DNA from: Persicitalea sp964500445
GTDB taxonomy: Bacteria > Bacteroidota > Bacteroidia > Cytophagales > Spirosomataceae
Assembly: GCA_964500445.1 (NCBI GenBank)
Contig: CAZCOG010000027.1
Coordinates: 1 to 64,000 of the forward strand
Reading direction: 5' to 3'
DNA: 64,000 nucleotides
Part shown: piece after piece, positions 16,045 through 24,854 of the stretch
Position numbering within the stretch: position 1 is the first letter of the stretch
How the letters are laid out: each line of letters starts with the position of its first letter
Notes under the pieces: model-generated
The model's database searches: none
Told to the model about the DNA's origin: nothing
What the model saw: the letters and a program-made list of their open reading frames with translations, nothing else
Made by a program: the position numbers and the translations under genes

Positions 16045-17016
16045 ATGCGAAAGATTTGTCTTTTTTTAATCGCTATGGGTTGTCCTTTTGTGGCAACAGC
16101 CCAGCGGATTGACCACACTGCTATCCAGCGATCCCAGTCAAGCGATGGTTACTTTCGCTTCCATTACGACAATGACTTTTTCTCCCGAAGCCTTACAGAC
16201 TACTACTACACGCAGGGGTATAGTTTTGAAATGGCTCATCCGATATTTAAGAACAATCCTATATCCAGGGTACTTCTGCACTATCAGGGTAAGCCTGCTA
16301 TCTATGGTTTGGCCTTCGAGCATTTTGGTTTTACGCCAACCAGTATAAAGAGTGACGAAATTTTGGCTGGCGATCGGCCCTTTGCCGGCGTCATTTTACT
16401 GAAATCTTTTTCAATTTCCGTTGATACAGTGCGGAGCCAGAGACTAAGCTCAGTCCTGAGCCTGGGTATGGTGGGTCCGGTGGCCTTTGCCGGTCAGATG
16501 CAGACCGCCATTCATCGCTGGTCGGGCGACCTAGAACCGCATGGCTGGCAATACCAGATTCACAATGACGTGGTAGTCAACTACGAGCTTAACCACGAAA
16601 AACAACTACTGGCTATCCCGGATTTTCTTTTACTCAATACCAACGCACAAATCCGGCTGGGAACACTTTCGGACAAAGTTCAGGCGGGCTTGACGCTTAC
16701 GCTGGGGTACTTCGATTCAGCATTCAAGGCCTCTTCAAAATCCAGAAAGAAAGATTTTCAGATTTACGTATACAGTCAGCCGCTGGGTAGTTTGATTGCT
16801 TACGATGCTACGCTGCAAGGCGGGTTATTTAACCGCAGCAGCCCCTATACTTTACCAGCTGATGAGATTAACCGCTTCACTTTTCAGCACAATTATGGTC
16901 TGATACTAAAAGTCAGGAAATTTTACGCCGAGTACTACCGTACCTACCTCAGCCAGGAATTCAAGTCTGGGCGGACGCATGTGTGGGGCGGGGTGAAGCT
17001 GGGCGTCGCCTTTTGA
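16045..17016 (+). CDS. LpxR-like lipid A deacylase (DUF2219)
   Basis: The 323-residue protein has a signal peptide (MRKICLFLIAMGCPFVATAQ) and the pattern of the 12-stranded outer-membrane lipid A 3'-O-deacylase LpxR. FHYDNDFFSRSLTDYYYTQGYSF holds the Asn-Asp pair, GDRPFAGVILL is the conserved strand, and GMVGPVAFAGQMQTAIHRW contains the active-site His. LpxR removes the 3' acyloxyacyl chain of lipid A and changes endotoxin structure. The C-terminal GGVKLGVAF ends in the usual outer-membrane Phe. The ATG at 16045 is chosen over the GTG six bases upstream. Confidence 0.88.
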   Translation: MRKICLFLIAMGCPFVATAQRIDHTAIQRSQSSDGYFRFHYDNDFFSRSLTDYYYTQGYSFEMAHPIFKNNPISRVLLHYQGKPAIYGLAFEHFGFTPTSIKSDEILAGDRPFAGVILLKSFSISVDTVRSQRLSSVLSLGMVGPVAFAGQMQTAIHRWSGDLEPHGWQYQIHNDVVVNYELNHEKQLLAIPDFLLLNTNAQIRLGTLSDKVQAGLTLTLGYFDSAFKASSKSRKKDFQIYVYSQPLGSLIAYDATLQGGLFNRSSPYTLPADEINRFTFQHNYGLILKVRKFYAEYYRTYLSQEFKSGRTHVWGGVKLGVAF

Positions 17017-17141
17017 TCGGTGAAACAAATTGTACCTTAAATTTTTGATGTAGTTTTCATCCTGAACTATTTGCTAAAGATGCGGTTTTCTCCCCGTTAG
17101 CCAATATATTTAGCCCAACAACTAAAAAATCCCCAATTCAC

Positions 17142-18683
17142 ATGAAAAAGCAGTACAGTGTACTATTATTTCTCCTTACCGCCCTATTTTCTTTCGTCCA
17201 GGCGCAGAACGACGTAGTTGACAAGATCGTCAAGGAAGAAGAAACCAACTCTCAACTTAAAAATATTGCTCATGAACTGATGGACGGAATCGGACCGCGC
17301 CTCGTGGGTAGCCCGGGCATGAAAAAGGCCCACGATTGGGCGGTAAAAAAGTACGAATCGTGGGGCATTCCGGCCCGTAACGAAAAATGGGGCGAGTGGC
17401 GCGGTTGGGAGCGAGGAATTACCCACATCGATCTGGTGAGCCCTTGGGTCAAGACCCTGGCGGGTACCCAACTGGCGTGGAGTCCGCCTACCCCGAAGGG
17501 TGGTGTGAAGGCCGAGGTTATTATCCTACCAGAGTTTGCCGACTCGGTGGCATTCCAGAAGTGGCTGCCCAACGCAAAAGGCAAGTTGGTCATGATCTCG
17601 ATGCTGCAACCCACCGGACGTCCCGACTACAACTGGAAAGAATTCTCGACGGAAGAGTCCTTTGACAAGCTCAAAAAAGAGCGTGATGAAATGACCAAGG
17701 CCTGGAATGAGCGGCTGCGTAAAACGGGCTTTGGGCGCCGTGAACTACCTGCCGCGCTGGAAGACGCCGGAGCCGTCGGGATCGTCACTTCCTACTGGTC
17801 GCAGGGCTTTGGAGCCAATAAGATTTTTAGTGCCTATACTAAAAAAGTACCCACCATTGACCTGAGCGTGGAAGACTACGGACTGGTGTACCGACTGGCT
17901 GAAAGCGGCGACAAGCCGATGATTAACCTGGTGGCGGAGTCGAAGGAAACGGGCGTGGTACCTACTTTCAACACCATCGCCGAAATTAAAGGTACTGAAA
18001 AACCCGACGAATACGTAATGCTTTCGGCCCACTTCGACTCCTGGGACGGTGGTACCGGCGCAACCGATAATGGCACGGGTACTATCACGATGATGGAAGC
18101 GATGCGGGTTCTGAAAAAGGTGTATCCCAATCCCAAGCGGACCATTCTGGTCGGCCATTGGGGCAGCGAGGAGCAGGGACTGAACGGTTCGCGCGCTTTC
18201 GTCGAAGATCATCCCGATATGATGCCGAAAATTCAGGCACTTTTCAACCAAGACAACGGCACGGGTCGCGTGGCCAATATCTCGGGCCAGGGCTTTGTAA
18301 ATGCCTACGACTACCTGGGTCGCTGGCTCCGCGAAGTACCACGGGACATCACCAAAGACATCAAGTACGATTTTCCCGGCAACCCCGGTGGCGGCGGTTC
18401 GGACTATGCGTCTTTTCTGGCGGCAGGCGTACCGGCTTTTTCGCTGAGTTCACTGAGCTGGTCATACGGCAACTACACCTGGCACACCAACCTCGATACT
18501 TACGACAAGATCGTTTTTGATGATGTGGAAGATAACGTAATCCTGGCCGCGATTCTGGTGTATATGGCCAGTGAAGATGACAAAAGTACCAGCAAAGAAA
18601 GGCGTATCCCTATCGGTCGCAACGGCGAACCGACCTCCTGGCCCGAGCAAAGGTCGCCTACCAGAAAAGGAGGAGTAGAATAG
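17142..18683 (+). CDS. secreted M28-family zinc aminopeptidase
   Basis: The 513-residue protein has a clear signal peptide (residues 1-21, cut after VQAQ) and the M28 co-catalytic zinc site. AHFDSWDGGTGATDNGTG (about 297-314) gives a His and an Asp ligand. VGHWGSEEQGLNGSRAF gives the Glu-Glu pair near 342, and WHTNLDTYD near 447 gives the last His. A PA-type insert of about 150 residues lies before the catalytic domain. It releases N-terminal residues from peptides in the periplasm or outside. It is monocistronic, followed by a repeat-bearing spacer. Confidence 0.94.
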   Translation: MKKQYSVLLFLLTALFSFVQAQNDVVDKIVKEEETNSQLKNIAHELMDGIGPRLVGSPGMKKAHDWAVKKYESWGIPARNEKWGEWRGWERGITHIDLVSPWVKTLAGTQLAWSPPTPKGGVKAEVIILPEFADSVAFQKWLPNAKGKLVMISMLQPTGRPDYNWKEFSTEESFDKLKKERDEMTKAWNERLRKTGFGRRELPAALEDAGAVGIVTSYWSQGFGANKIFSAYTKKVPTIDLSVEDYGLVYRLAESGDKPMINLVAESKETGVVPTFNTIAEIKGTEKPDEYVMLSAHFDSWDGGTGATDNGTGTITMMEAMRVLKKVYPNPKRTILVGHWGSEEQGLNGSRAFVEDHPDMMPKIQALFNQDNGTGRVANISGQGFVNAYDYLGRWLREVPRDITKDIKYDFPGNPGGGGSDYASFLAAGVPAFSLSSLSWSYGNYTWHTNLDTYDKIVFDDVEDNVILAAILVYMASEDDKSTSKERRIPIGRNGEPTSWPEQRSPTRKGGVE

Positions 18684-18825
18684 TTGATCGTTGACGGTGA
18701 ACAGCTGACAGTTTCGCGACGCAGAGTGGCATCATTCTTTTACCACGCAAATTTTATAAAAGAACTTTTTAGTGGCCCCTTGACGCGCTGTCAACTGTCC
18801 ACTACTCACCGTCAACTTAATAAAA
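18684..18825. repeat. intergenic inverted repeat
   Basis: GTTGACGGTGA (18690-18700) is the exact inverse of TCACCGTCAAC (18806-18816), and GACAGTT (18707-18713) of AACTGTC (18793-18799). The pairing would fold the whole spacer between the M28 gene and the hibernation factor gene into one cruciform-like element. Similar GTTGACxGT / CAACTG wording recurs in other spacers of this window. Confidence 0.5.
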
Positions 18826-19140
18826 ATGATCATTCAAATAAACACGGACAACCACATTACGGTACACGAAGCTTTTGAAGCGGAACTTAATGCGCTGATT
18901 AACGATAAGCTGAGCCGATTTAGCAAGCAGCTTACGCGCGTGGAAGTACATCTTTCGGACGAAAACGGCGATAAAGAAGGTAGTCAGGACAAGCGCTGCC
19001 TGATGGAAGCCCGCATGGAAGGCATGGAACCTATCGTGGTCATTGAGAAGCAGGATACGATTATGCAGGCTATCCGTGCGGCCCTCGATACGATGAGGAC
19101 CACGCTTACTTCGGCGAAAGAGAAGGCCCGGAATTACTGA
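18826..19140 (+). CDS. HPF/RaiA-type ribosome hibernation factor
   Basis: The 104-residue protein is a short-form ribosome-associated inhibitor of the HPF/RaiA (sigma-54 modulation) family. It has an N-terminal strand MIIQINTDNHITVHEAFEAEL, a helix NALINDKLSRFSKQLTRVEVHLSDEN, a central beta sheet and the final helix QAIRAALDTMRTTLTSAKEKAR. Such proteins bind the 30S decoding centre and silence or dimerise ribosomes in stationary phase. There is no C-terminal dimerisation domain, so it is not the long form. A strong terminator follows at 19156. Confidence 0.9.
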   Translation: MIIQINTDNHITVHEAFEAELNALINDKLSRFSKQLTRVEVHLSDENGDKEGSQDKRCLMEARMEGMEPIVVIEKQDTIMQAIRAALDTMRTTLTSAKEKARNY

Positions 19141-19155
19141 TTTAATAATGTTTAG

Positions 19156-19192
19156 AAAAAAGTCCCGCTGAGAATCTCAGTGGGACTTTTTT
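19156..19192 (+). terminator. rho-independent terminator
   Basis: AGTCCCGCTGAG and CTCAGTGGGACT form a 12-bp stem with a 3-base loop, with A-run before and T-run after. It directly follows the hibernation factor gene and may serve both strands. Confidence 0.85.
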
Positions 19193-19273
19193 ATGCCATT
19201 AAGTACCTCATTTTCTGACCAATCGCTATCACCGCTATATTTGATTGTTTCATTTTGCCGCCAAGTCGCCCTG

Positions 19274-19957
19274 TTATTTTACAGCTTCTGTTCTCAGTTT
19301 ATTCACAAATAAGTGCGCCCGCCGCGTGGGCTCAGGAAGACGGTAGCCTCCATCACAACGAAGCGTCAGATCGAGGGCCGTGGGCAGGTCGATGAGGTGA
19401 CCGGGCGAGATAAAAACCGGATTGACTTTATTTTTAGTCCTCAGAGCCGCGCCGATGGTTTCGCCTTTGTGCACCATAGGCGACCAGTTTCCACGCTCAA
19501 TGGCGGGTTCAGAGAAAGTACCCGTCAAAACCGACTTTCCACAGCCAAAAGTAGGGCGATTAAGCCACAAGCCCATGTGTGTTGCGATGCCCAGGCGACG
19601 TGGATGCGCCAGCCCGTGGCCATCAAACATCACTACATCGGGAACGGTTGTGAGTTTTTCCCAAGCTTCCAGCAAGGCCGGACCTTCGCGGAACGTCAGT
19701 AATCCGGGTACGTAGGGAAACGCCGTCGTGGTAACTACGCCCACTTCTTCCACGACTTCCAGCGTATCCAAACGCAATACTACGATCCCCGCGTAAACGA
19801 TTTCCTCGTATTTATTGAAAGAAATATCGCAGCCTGCGATCGTCTCGGGCGGATTGGTCAGCGGTTCAATGACGATGTGCTGACGCAATTCTTCCTGCAA
19901 CCCCACCGCTTCGGCGGGCGTAACGTTCCAGGGATGCAGAGTCAGGTGCGAAGCCAT
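19274..19957 (-). CDS. nfi: endonuclease V (deoxyinosine repair)
   Basis: The 227-residue protein matches endonuclease V, which nicks DNA one base 3' of deoxyinosine. The conserved strands are present: TIAGCDISFN with the metal-binding Asp44, PYVPGLLTFREGPALLEAW with Glu, VVMFDGHGLAHPRRLGIATHMGL with the second Asp, and PVFISPGHLIDLPTALDL near the end. The length is normal. It lies 104 bp downstream of nth and on the same strand as nth, the 82-residue gene and uvsE, so the four form a base-damage repair cluster. Confidence 0.95.
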   Translation of the reverse strand: MASHLTLHPWNVTPAEAVGLQEELRQHIVIEPLTNPPETIAGCDISFNKYEEIVYAGIVVLRLDTLEVVEEVGVVTTTAFPYVPGLLTFREGPALLEAWEKLTTVPDVVMFDGHGLAHPRRLGIATHMGLWLNRPTFGCGKSVLTGTFSEPAIERGNWSPMVHKGETIGAALRTKNKVNPVFISPGHLIDLPTALDLTLRCDGGYRLPEPTRRAHLFVNKLRTEAVK

Positions 19958-20061
19958 AATTTAGGGATGAGTGATGAGTGAAAACTACTAGTTGTCTATA
20001 TACCAATAGATTAACGTAAAAAAATAATAGCCAACTGCCAATGGCCGAAAGCCGACTGCCC

Positions 20062-20724
20062 TCAGCGATGCTTCGTTACACCCACCTGTTCACAATAGGG
20101 CAGTACCGGGCAGGTGGAGCATTTGGGCAAAGAACCCGTGCAGATATGCTTGCCGAAGGGCATGAGAAGGCGGTTGATTTCTGTCCAAATTTCGACGGGT
20201 ACTTTCTGTTCCAAAACCTTTAACGTCTGCTCGGGCTGGTTGGTGGCAACATAGCCCCAGCGATTGACGACGCGATGGACGTGTACGTCTACGCTGATGG
20301 CCTGGTGGCCTGCCGCCACGCCCAAGGCAAGGTTGGCGCACTTGGGGCCGACGCCTTTCAGATCGGTCAGTTTGGTAAAGTCGGCAGGCAGTTGGCCTTC
20401 GTACTGTTCTACGGCTGCTTTCGCAATTCCCATGATCGTGTTGACTTTCTGTTCTGGATAGGTACTGCCGTACAGAAGCTTATTAAGGCGTTCCTGACCC
20501 AAATCCAGTATTTGCTGCGGCGTACGGGCTTCGGCAAAAAGACGTAGCGACACGGGAATGGTTGTTTCGTCGAGAGTGCGGATGGAAACTACACAGGAAA
20601 TCAACTGCTCAAACAGCGAAGTGTAGCCTCGCTCCGCCAGCTCAAACATGGCCGCTTTCGGATAGGGCCGAATGGCCTCCGCGACGAGATTGAGGATCTT
20701 TTTCAGATTAAAGTTCTCTTTCAT
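20062..20724 (-). CDS. nth: endonuclease III (DNA glycosylase/AP lyase)
   Basis: The 220-residue protein is an HhH-GPD glycosylase that removes oxidised pyrimidines. The helix-hairpin-helix LKGVGPKCANLALGVA holds the catalytic Lys, and AISVDVHVHRVVNRWG holds the catalytic Asp. The 4Fe-4S loop CTGSLPKCSTCPVLPYC has the Cys-x6-Cys-x2-Cys-x5-Cys spacing of Nth. It lies 10 bp after the 82-residue gene, within the repair operon started by uvsE. The P-K-C after GVG (usually R-K-T) is a mild variation. Confidence 0.95.
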   Translation of the reverse strand: MKENFNLKKILNLVAEAIRPYPKAAMFELAERGYTSLFEQLISCVVSIRTLDETTIPVSLRLFAEARTPQQILDLGQERLNKLLYGSTYPEQKVNTIMGIAKAAVEQYEGQLPADFTKLTDLKGVGPKCANLALGVAAGHQAISVDVHVHRVVNRWGYVATNQPEQTLKVLEQKVPVEIWTEINRLLMPFGKHICTGSLPKCSTCPVLPYCEQVGVTKHR

Positions 20725-20734
20725 TTCAAAATTT

Positions 20735-20983
20735 TCAGACTTTCCCGTGATTATCCCAATGGTCTTTGATGACTTTTCCCGCCTGATCTGTAATCATTGT
20801 GCGGACGAAGCGGTGGCCCTGGATTTTTCCGCTTTCGTTTTTTTTACCAATGAACAGCAGGATAGGATTCCCGGCTTCGTCGGTTTTCATAGCGGCATCA
20901 TATCGCTCGAAGGTGAAATCGACCATAGCAGAGGGGGTGTAGGTCTTTTGTAGCTTTTTGAGCAATTTCTCTCCTATTTTCAT
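20735..20983 (-). CDS. hypothetical protein inside the repair operon, 82 aa
   Basis: I do not recognise this small soluble protein. It starts MKIGEKLLKKLQKTY, then looks like a beta sheet: AMVDFTFERYDAAMKTDEAGNPILLFIGKK, GKIQGHRFVRTM, GKVIKDHWDNHGKV. It lies 36 bp after uvsE and 10 bp before nth on the same strand, so it is almost certainly cotranscribed with both. The strong beta pattern with charged hairpins and basic HRFVRT could bind nucleic acid or a repair enzyme, but this is inference from position only. Confidence 0.65.
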   Translation of the reverse strand: MKIGEKLLKKLQKTYTPSAMVDFTFERYDAAMKTDEAGNPILLFIGKKNESGKIQGHRFVRTMITDQAGKVIKDHWDNHGKV

Positions 20984-21019
20984 GGCAACTAGTTTTTGGA
21001 TAATAACTCGGTGGGTAAC

Positions 21020-21934
21020 CTATATTTTGGTTTCTACGGAAAACTCGTCTAAGTACCGCAGCACAGCGCGTTCCTTGGCTTTGGCTTCCAGCATAATATC
21101 GGCCTGTTGGCCGTACAGATTTATGTAATCGTAAATGTAATCGGCATGGGCCACCTCACTCACCAGCGGCTCTTCGAACGCCCGACGAGAACTGGAATAA
21201 TGTACAATAGGTGTAATGCCCTCCGGCCAAGTCGCAGTAGCGGCGGTCATAGCTTCTCTTTCGCTCCATTCGCCCGGATTGAGTTGATGGTGATGGTAGT
21301 CGAAAACCGCTGGAATGCCGATGCGCCGATGCGCTTTCAGCAAATCCTGCGTTGTGAAAAGATTGCCCCGGTCATCGTTCTCGACCGTTAGCCGCAGGCG
21401 AGCGGTATCGGGCAAGAGTTGATAATTATCGCAAAAACGATCGATAGCTGATTCCTTATCGCCGTAGGCGCCGCCCACGTGTAGATTTATTTTGGCGAAG
21501 GGACTGCGGGGCAGACCAAGCATATCCATGATCTCGCCGTGCTGGCGCAGCTCCTTAATAGTTTTCTGAAGTACTTCGGCCCTTCTGGTAGCCAACACAT
21601 TAAACGGCCCAGGATGAAACGTCAGACGCAGGCCCGCATTCCAGGCTTTCTGGCCAACACGGCTTAGCACCTCGCGAATGGCAATAATGTCCGGCAGTTC
21701 ACTGAATTCGTATTCGCTCATCCACGGAAACATATCGCTGCTCATGCGGTAGAGTAGCAACTGCTTTTCAATATTCCAATCCGTAATCTTTTCCAGATCC
21801 ATGACATTCTTCAAAGCCAGTTCCGACGCGTAAGCTATGCCTTTGGCGGAAAAAGTTTTCTTAACCATCGTCCGATTGACGGTGATGTTACTTTCGGCCA
21901 GAAACATATTGATGCAGGCGTAACCAATGCGCAT
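21020..21934 (-). CDS. uvsE: UV damage endonuclease (UVDE)
   Basis: The 304-residue protein is a TIM-barrel UV damage endonuclease that nicks 5' of pyrimidine dimers and other lesions. The family start MRIGYACINMFL is present, then YRMSSDMFPWMSEYEF, LRLTFHPGPFNVL with a metal-binding His, INLHVGGAYGDKESAIDRF, LTVENDD, PAVFDYHHHQLNPG, and the C-terminal VHYSSSR and HADYIYDYI. A longer frame to 21976 is rejected because MRIGYACIN is the conserved beginning. It is the first gene of the repair operon, divergent from the M61 peptidase gene. Confidence 0.95.
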   Translation of the reverse strand: MRIGYACINMFLAESNITVNRTMVKKTFSAKGIAYASELALKNVMDLEKITDWNIEKQLLLYRMSSDMFPWMSEYEFSELPDIIAIREVLSRVGQKAWNAGLRLTFHPGPFNVLATRRAEVLQKTIKELRQHGEIMDMLGLPRSPFAKINLHVGGAYGDKESAIDRFCDNYQLLPDTARLRLTVENDDRGNLFTTQDLLKAHRRIGIPAVFDYHHHQLNPGEWSEREAMTAATATWPEGITPIVHYSSSRRAFEEPLVSEVAHADYIYDYINLYGQQADIMLEAKAKERAVLRYLDEFSVETKI

Positions 21935-21981
21935 AAGGCAATTTTGAGTATTTTGGAATCTTAAAACGATTGTCAATAGGA

Positions 21982-22006
21982 TAAAAAATTGTGCCGCTTA
22001 ACTTTG
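21982..22006 (+). promoter_or_regulatory. promoter-proximal 17-bp repeat and -7 box
   Basis: TAAAAAATTGTGCCGCT (21982-21998) recurs exactly at 24901-24917, in both cases upstream of a secreted peptidase gene. Here it is followed directly by TAACTTTG (21999-22006), a TAnnTTTG-type -7 element 36 bp upstream of the M61 gene. Confidence 0.4.
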
Positions 22007-22041
22007 TTTGTAATTAGGAAAAACATACAGCATCGCTTACT

Positions 22042-23844
22042 ATGAAATATCTTACCCTCCTGTTCTGCTCTCTGGCATTCTCAATTCAGGCCCAAACCGC
22101 CCATGAGTACGAAATCGAGTTTCCCAACGCAGTTCATCACGAAGCACGGGTATCGGCTACCTTTCGCGGACTGGAACAAGAGGTACTTGCTCTCAGAATG
22201 AGCCGCACCTCACCGGGCCGCTATGCGTTGCATGAGTTTGCCAAGAATGTCTATGATGTAAAAGCCACCGACGATAACGGTAAGCCCCTCACTGTTACCC
22301 GGCCGAATCCCTACCAGTGGAATGTCAGCGGCCACAATGGTACCGTCAAAATTACGTATACCCTATTCGCCGACCGGGGTGATGGTACTTACTCACAGAT
22401 CGACGAAACCCACGCCCACCTCAACATTCCGGCCACGTTTATGTATGCTCCCGATTACACTCAGCGTCCTGTTCGTGTGCATTTCAAACCCCGTACCGAC
22501 CTGAACTGGAAAGTGGCTACCCAACTTCGTCCGTTGGGCGGAGACATGTATTCGGCCCCCAACCTGGACTATTTTATGGATAGCCCTACCGAAATCAGCA
22601 ACTTCTCGATGCGGGAATTTACCGAAACTTCCAACGGAAAATCTTACACGATTCGCTTCGCGCTGCACCACGCAGGTACTGATGCCGAACTGGATACTTA
22701 CATGGAAAGTGTAAGAAAAATCGTAGCCCAGGAAAAGGCCGTATACGGCGAACTACCCGACTACGATTTCGGTACTTACACCTTCTTGGCTTGCTACCTC
22801 GACAACGTATCGGGCGACGGCATGGAACACCGCAACTCGACGGTTCTTACAAGTACCCGCAGCCTGGCCAATGGCGGCCTGAACCGCAACGCAGGCACAG
22901 TGGCGCACGAGTTTTTCCATTGCTGGAACGTAGAACGTATCCGGCCCAAATCGTTGCAACCTTTTGACTATACCGAAGCCAACATGTCGGGCGAGCTGTG
23001 GTTTGCCGAGGGTTTTACGCAATACTACACAGGTCTGATGCTCTGCCGGGCGGGCGTAATTTCTCCTAAAGAATACGTGGATGGGCTGGCGGGTAGTCTC
23101 AACTACGTCATCAATTCACCCGCTCGCAAGTACTTCAATCCCGTAGAAATGAGCTACCAGGCACCCTTCGTGGATGCTGCCGCTTCCATCGATCCCGTCA
23201 ATCGGGAGAATACCTTCATCTCGTACTATACCTACGGCAGCGTATTGGGACTAGCGCTGGATCTTTCACTACGGAACATGGCCGGAGATTTATCACTGGA
23301 TGGCTTCATGCAGTCTGTCTGGAAAATGTATGGCAAACCCGAGATACCCTATACCGTGCGGGATTTGCAATTGGCACTGGAAAACTACGCAGGCGAAAAA
23401 TTTGGTAAAGAATTCTTCACCAAATACATCTTTGATTCTCAAATGCCGGACTACAAAAAACTACTAGAGTCCGTAGGCGTAGATTTCCAGCAAGCAAACC
23501 GGGAGAAGGCCTACCTGGGAGCCTACCTGGATGTTCGTAATCAGGGAGCCACGCTGGTCGCTCAACCGATTGAAGGCAGCGCGGCTTACCAGGCTGGACT
23601 GGCCAAAGGCGACAAACTCACCTCGATTGGTGGCAAGCCCATTGCTGGCGACGCCAATTCGCAGAATCTGCTGGCGACCTACAAATCAGGCGATAAAGTA
23701 AAGGTTGATTTTGAAAGATTCGGAAAATCAGGGACAACTGAGTTGACGCTGGGAACGGATGCTTCTTACACGACAGCCTTGATTGAAGAAAAATTAGCTG
23801 CAAAAACCGGCGAAAAAAGGCAGGGCTGGCTGGGCGAAAAATAA
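22042..23844 (+). CDS. secreted M61 peptidase with PDZ domain
   Basis: The 600-residue protein has a signal peptide (MKYLTLLFCSLAFSIQAQ). It then shows a beta-rich M61 N-terminal domain to about 180, the catalytic gluzincin domain with TVAHEFFHCWNVERIRP (HExxH near residue 289) and downstream LWFAEGFTQYYTGLM supplying the third zinc ligand, and a C-terminal PDZ domain (about 490-575, with GSAAYQAGLAKGDKLTSIGG). M61 enzymes are glycyl-type aminopeptidases. It is probably periplasmic or surface-exposed. A bidirectional terminator follows immediately. Confidence 0.94.
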   Translation: MKYLTLLFCSLAFSIQAQTAHEYEIEFPNAVHHEARVSATFRGLEQEVLALRMSRTSPGRYALHEFAKNVYDVKATDDNGKPLTVTRPNPYQWNVSGHNGTVKITYTLFADRGDGTYSQIDETHAHLNIPATFMYAPDYTQRPVRVHFKPRTDLNWKVATQLRPLGGDMYSAPNLDYFMDSPTEISNFSMREFTETSNGKSYTIRFALHHAGTDAELDTYMESVRKIVAQEKAVYGELPDYDFGTYTFLACYLDNVSGDGMEHRNSTVLTSTRSLANGGLNRNAGTVAHEFFHCWNVERIRPKSLQPFDYTEANMSGELWFAEGFTQYYTGLMLCRAGVISPKEYVDGLAGSLNYVINSPARKYFNPVEMSYQAPFVDAAASIDPVNRENTFISYYTYGSVLGLALDLSLRNMAGDLSLDGFMQSVWKMYGKPEIPYTVRDLQLALENYAGEKFGKEFFTKYIFDSQMPDYKKLLESVGVDFQQANREKAYLGAYLDVRNQGATLVAQPIEGSAAYQAGLAKGDKLTSIGGKPIAGDANSQNLLATYKSGDKVKVDFERFGKSGTTELTLGTDASYTTALIEEKLAAKTGEKRQGWLGEK

Positions 23845-23847
23845 AAG

Positions 23848-23879
23848 TACTATCGGCGTTATATTAACGCCGATAGTAT
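23848..23879. terminator. bidirectional terminator
   Basis: TACTATCGGCGTT and AACGCCGATAGTA form a perfect 13-bp stem with a 5-base loop between the convergent M61 and metallo-beta-lactamase-fold genes. Confidence 0.8.
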
Positions 23880-23894
23880 TGGAAATAAGGTCTA

Positions 23895-24854
23895 TCAGGC
23901 CGATACGCGTCGTCGCCGTAATAACATTACTACCCCAAAAGCTACGACGCCTGCTACCCCCGCCAGTATCAGACTCAATGTTGAATCTTTTTCTTCAACC
24001 TTCGGCGGCACAAATACCGGCCCGCTGGCATTTACTACGGCCGGGCGGTTGCGGTAGCGGCCCTGCGCTGGCAGGGCCAGACGGTAAAAGTTATCGGCCA
24101 GTTCGTTAAGTTCCTGCTGCATGGCTTTGCCGTACATAGGTTGTCCGTGTCCGGCAGCAACTACATTAGGCTTCAGGTCGGCCAGTTTCTGGACGGATTT
24201 TTCGGCAGCAACCCAGTCGTAGTTGGCAAAAGCAGGCGGACGATTGATTGCCCGCTGTTGTGTGGCGGTCGCCAGGGCAGACTCCGCTTTCACGGTAGCC
24301 AGCGCATCGCCCGCAATGAGTGTTTTATCGGCTTCGCGCCACAGACTTACATGGCCCGGCGCGTGGCCAGGTGTGTGAAGCCACCGCCAGCCATCCAGGC
24401 CCGGCACATGGCCATTGACCGGCAAAGGCACAACCCATCTCCGTATGTCGATAGGCGTCATCGGGAAAGTCCAGGAAAGAGAAGAAATTAACCCGCCGCC
24501 TACGGTCGGATCAGCGGGTGGATAAGAGGAACTACCCGTAAGATAAGGCATTTCCATTTTGTGCGCATATACCTGAATATTCCACTCCTGAGCCAGTTCT
24601 TTAACTGAACCCGCATGATCGAAATGACCGTGAGTCAGAATAATACAGGCCGGACGATTGCCTTCGCCGAATAGATCAGCGGCCATTTTCTTGACATTGC
24701 TTCCCGAAATGGGTAGGCCGGTATCTACAAGTACCCATTTGCCGTCCGCTTCATTTTGTACAATGTACACATTCACGAAATACTCTTTCATACCCCAAAT
24801 GCCGTCCGCCACCTTGAAATATTCGCCTTTCCCTATCATTTTACCCCAATCCAT
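23895..24854 (-). CDS. metallo-beta-lactamase-fold hydrolase with C-terminal anchor
   Basis: The 319-residue protein has the full metal site of the MBL fold: TLHGHFDHAGS-type HxHxDH (ILTHGHFDHAGSV), TPGHAPGHVSL, LIAGDAL and AAGHGQPM. Unusually, it has no signal peptide, but it ends with a Lys/Glu linker, one membrane helix (LSLILAGVAGVVAFGVVML) and RRRRVSA. It would therefore be tail-anchored with the enzyme in the cytosol. Close relatives include glyoxalase II and quorum-quenching lactonases; the substrate is unknown. It is convergent with the M61 gene. Confidence 0.88.
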   Translation of the reverse strand: MDWGKMIGKGEYFKVADGIWGMKEYFVNVYIVQNEADGKWVLVDTGLPISGSNVKKMAADLFGEGNRPACIILTHGHFDHAGSVKELAQEWNIQVYAHKMEMPYLTGSSSYPPADPTVGGGLISSLSWTFPMTPIDIRRWVVPLPVNGHVPGLDGWRWLHTPGHAPGHVSLWREADKTLIAGDALATVKAESALATATQQRAINRPPAFANYDWVAAEKSVQKLADLKPNVVAAGHGQPMYGKAMQQELNELADNFYRLALPAQGRYRNRPAVVNASGPVFVPPKVEEKDSTLSLILAGVAGVVAFGVVMLLRRRRVSA

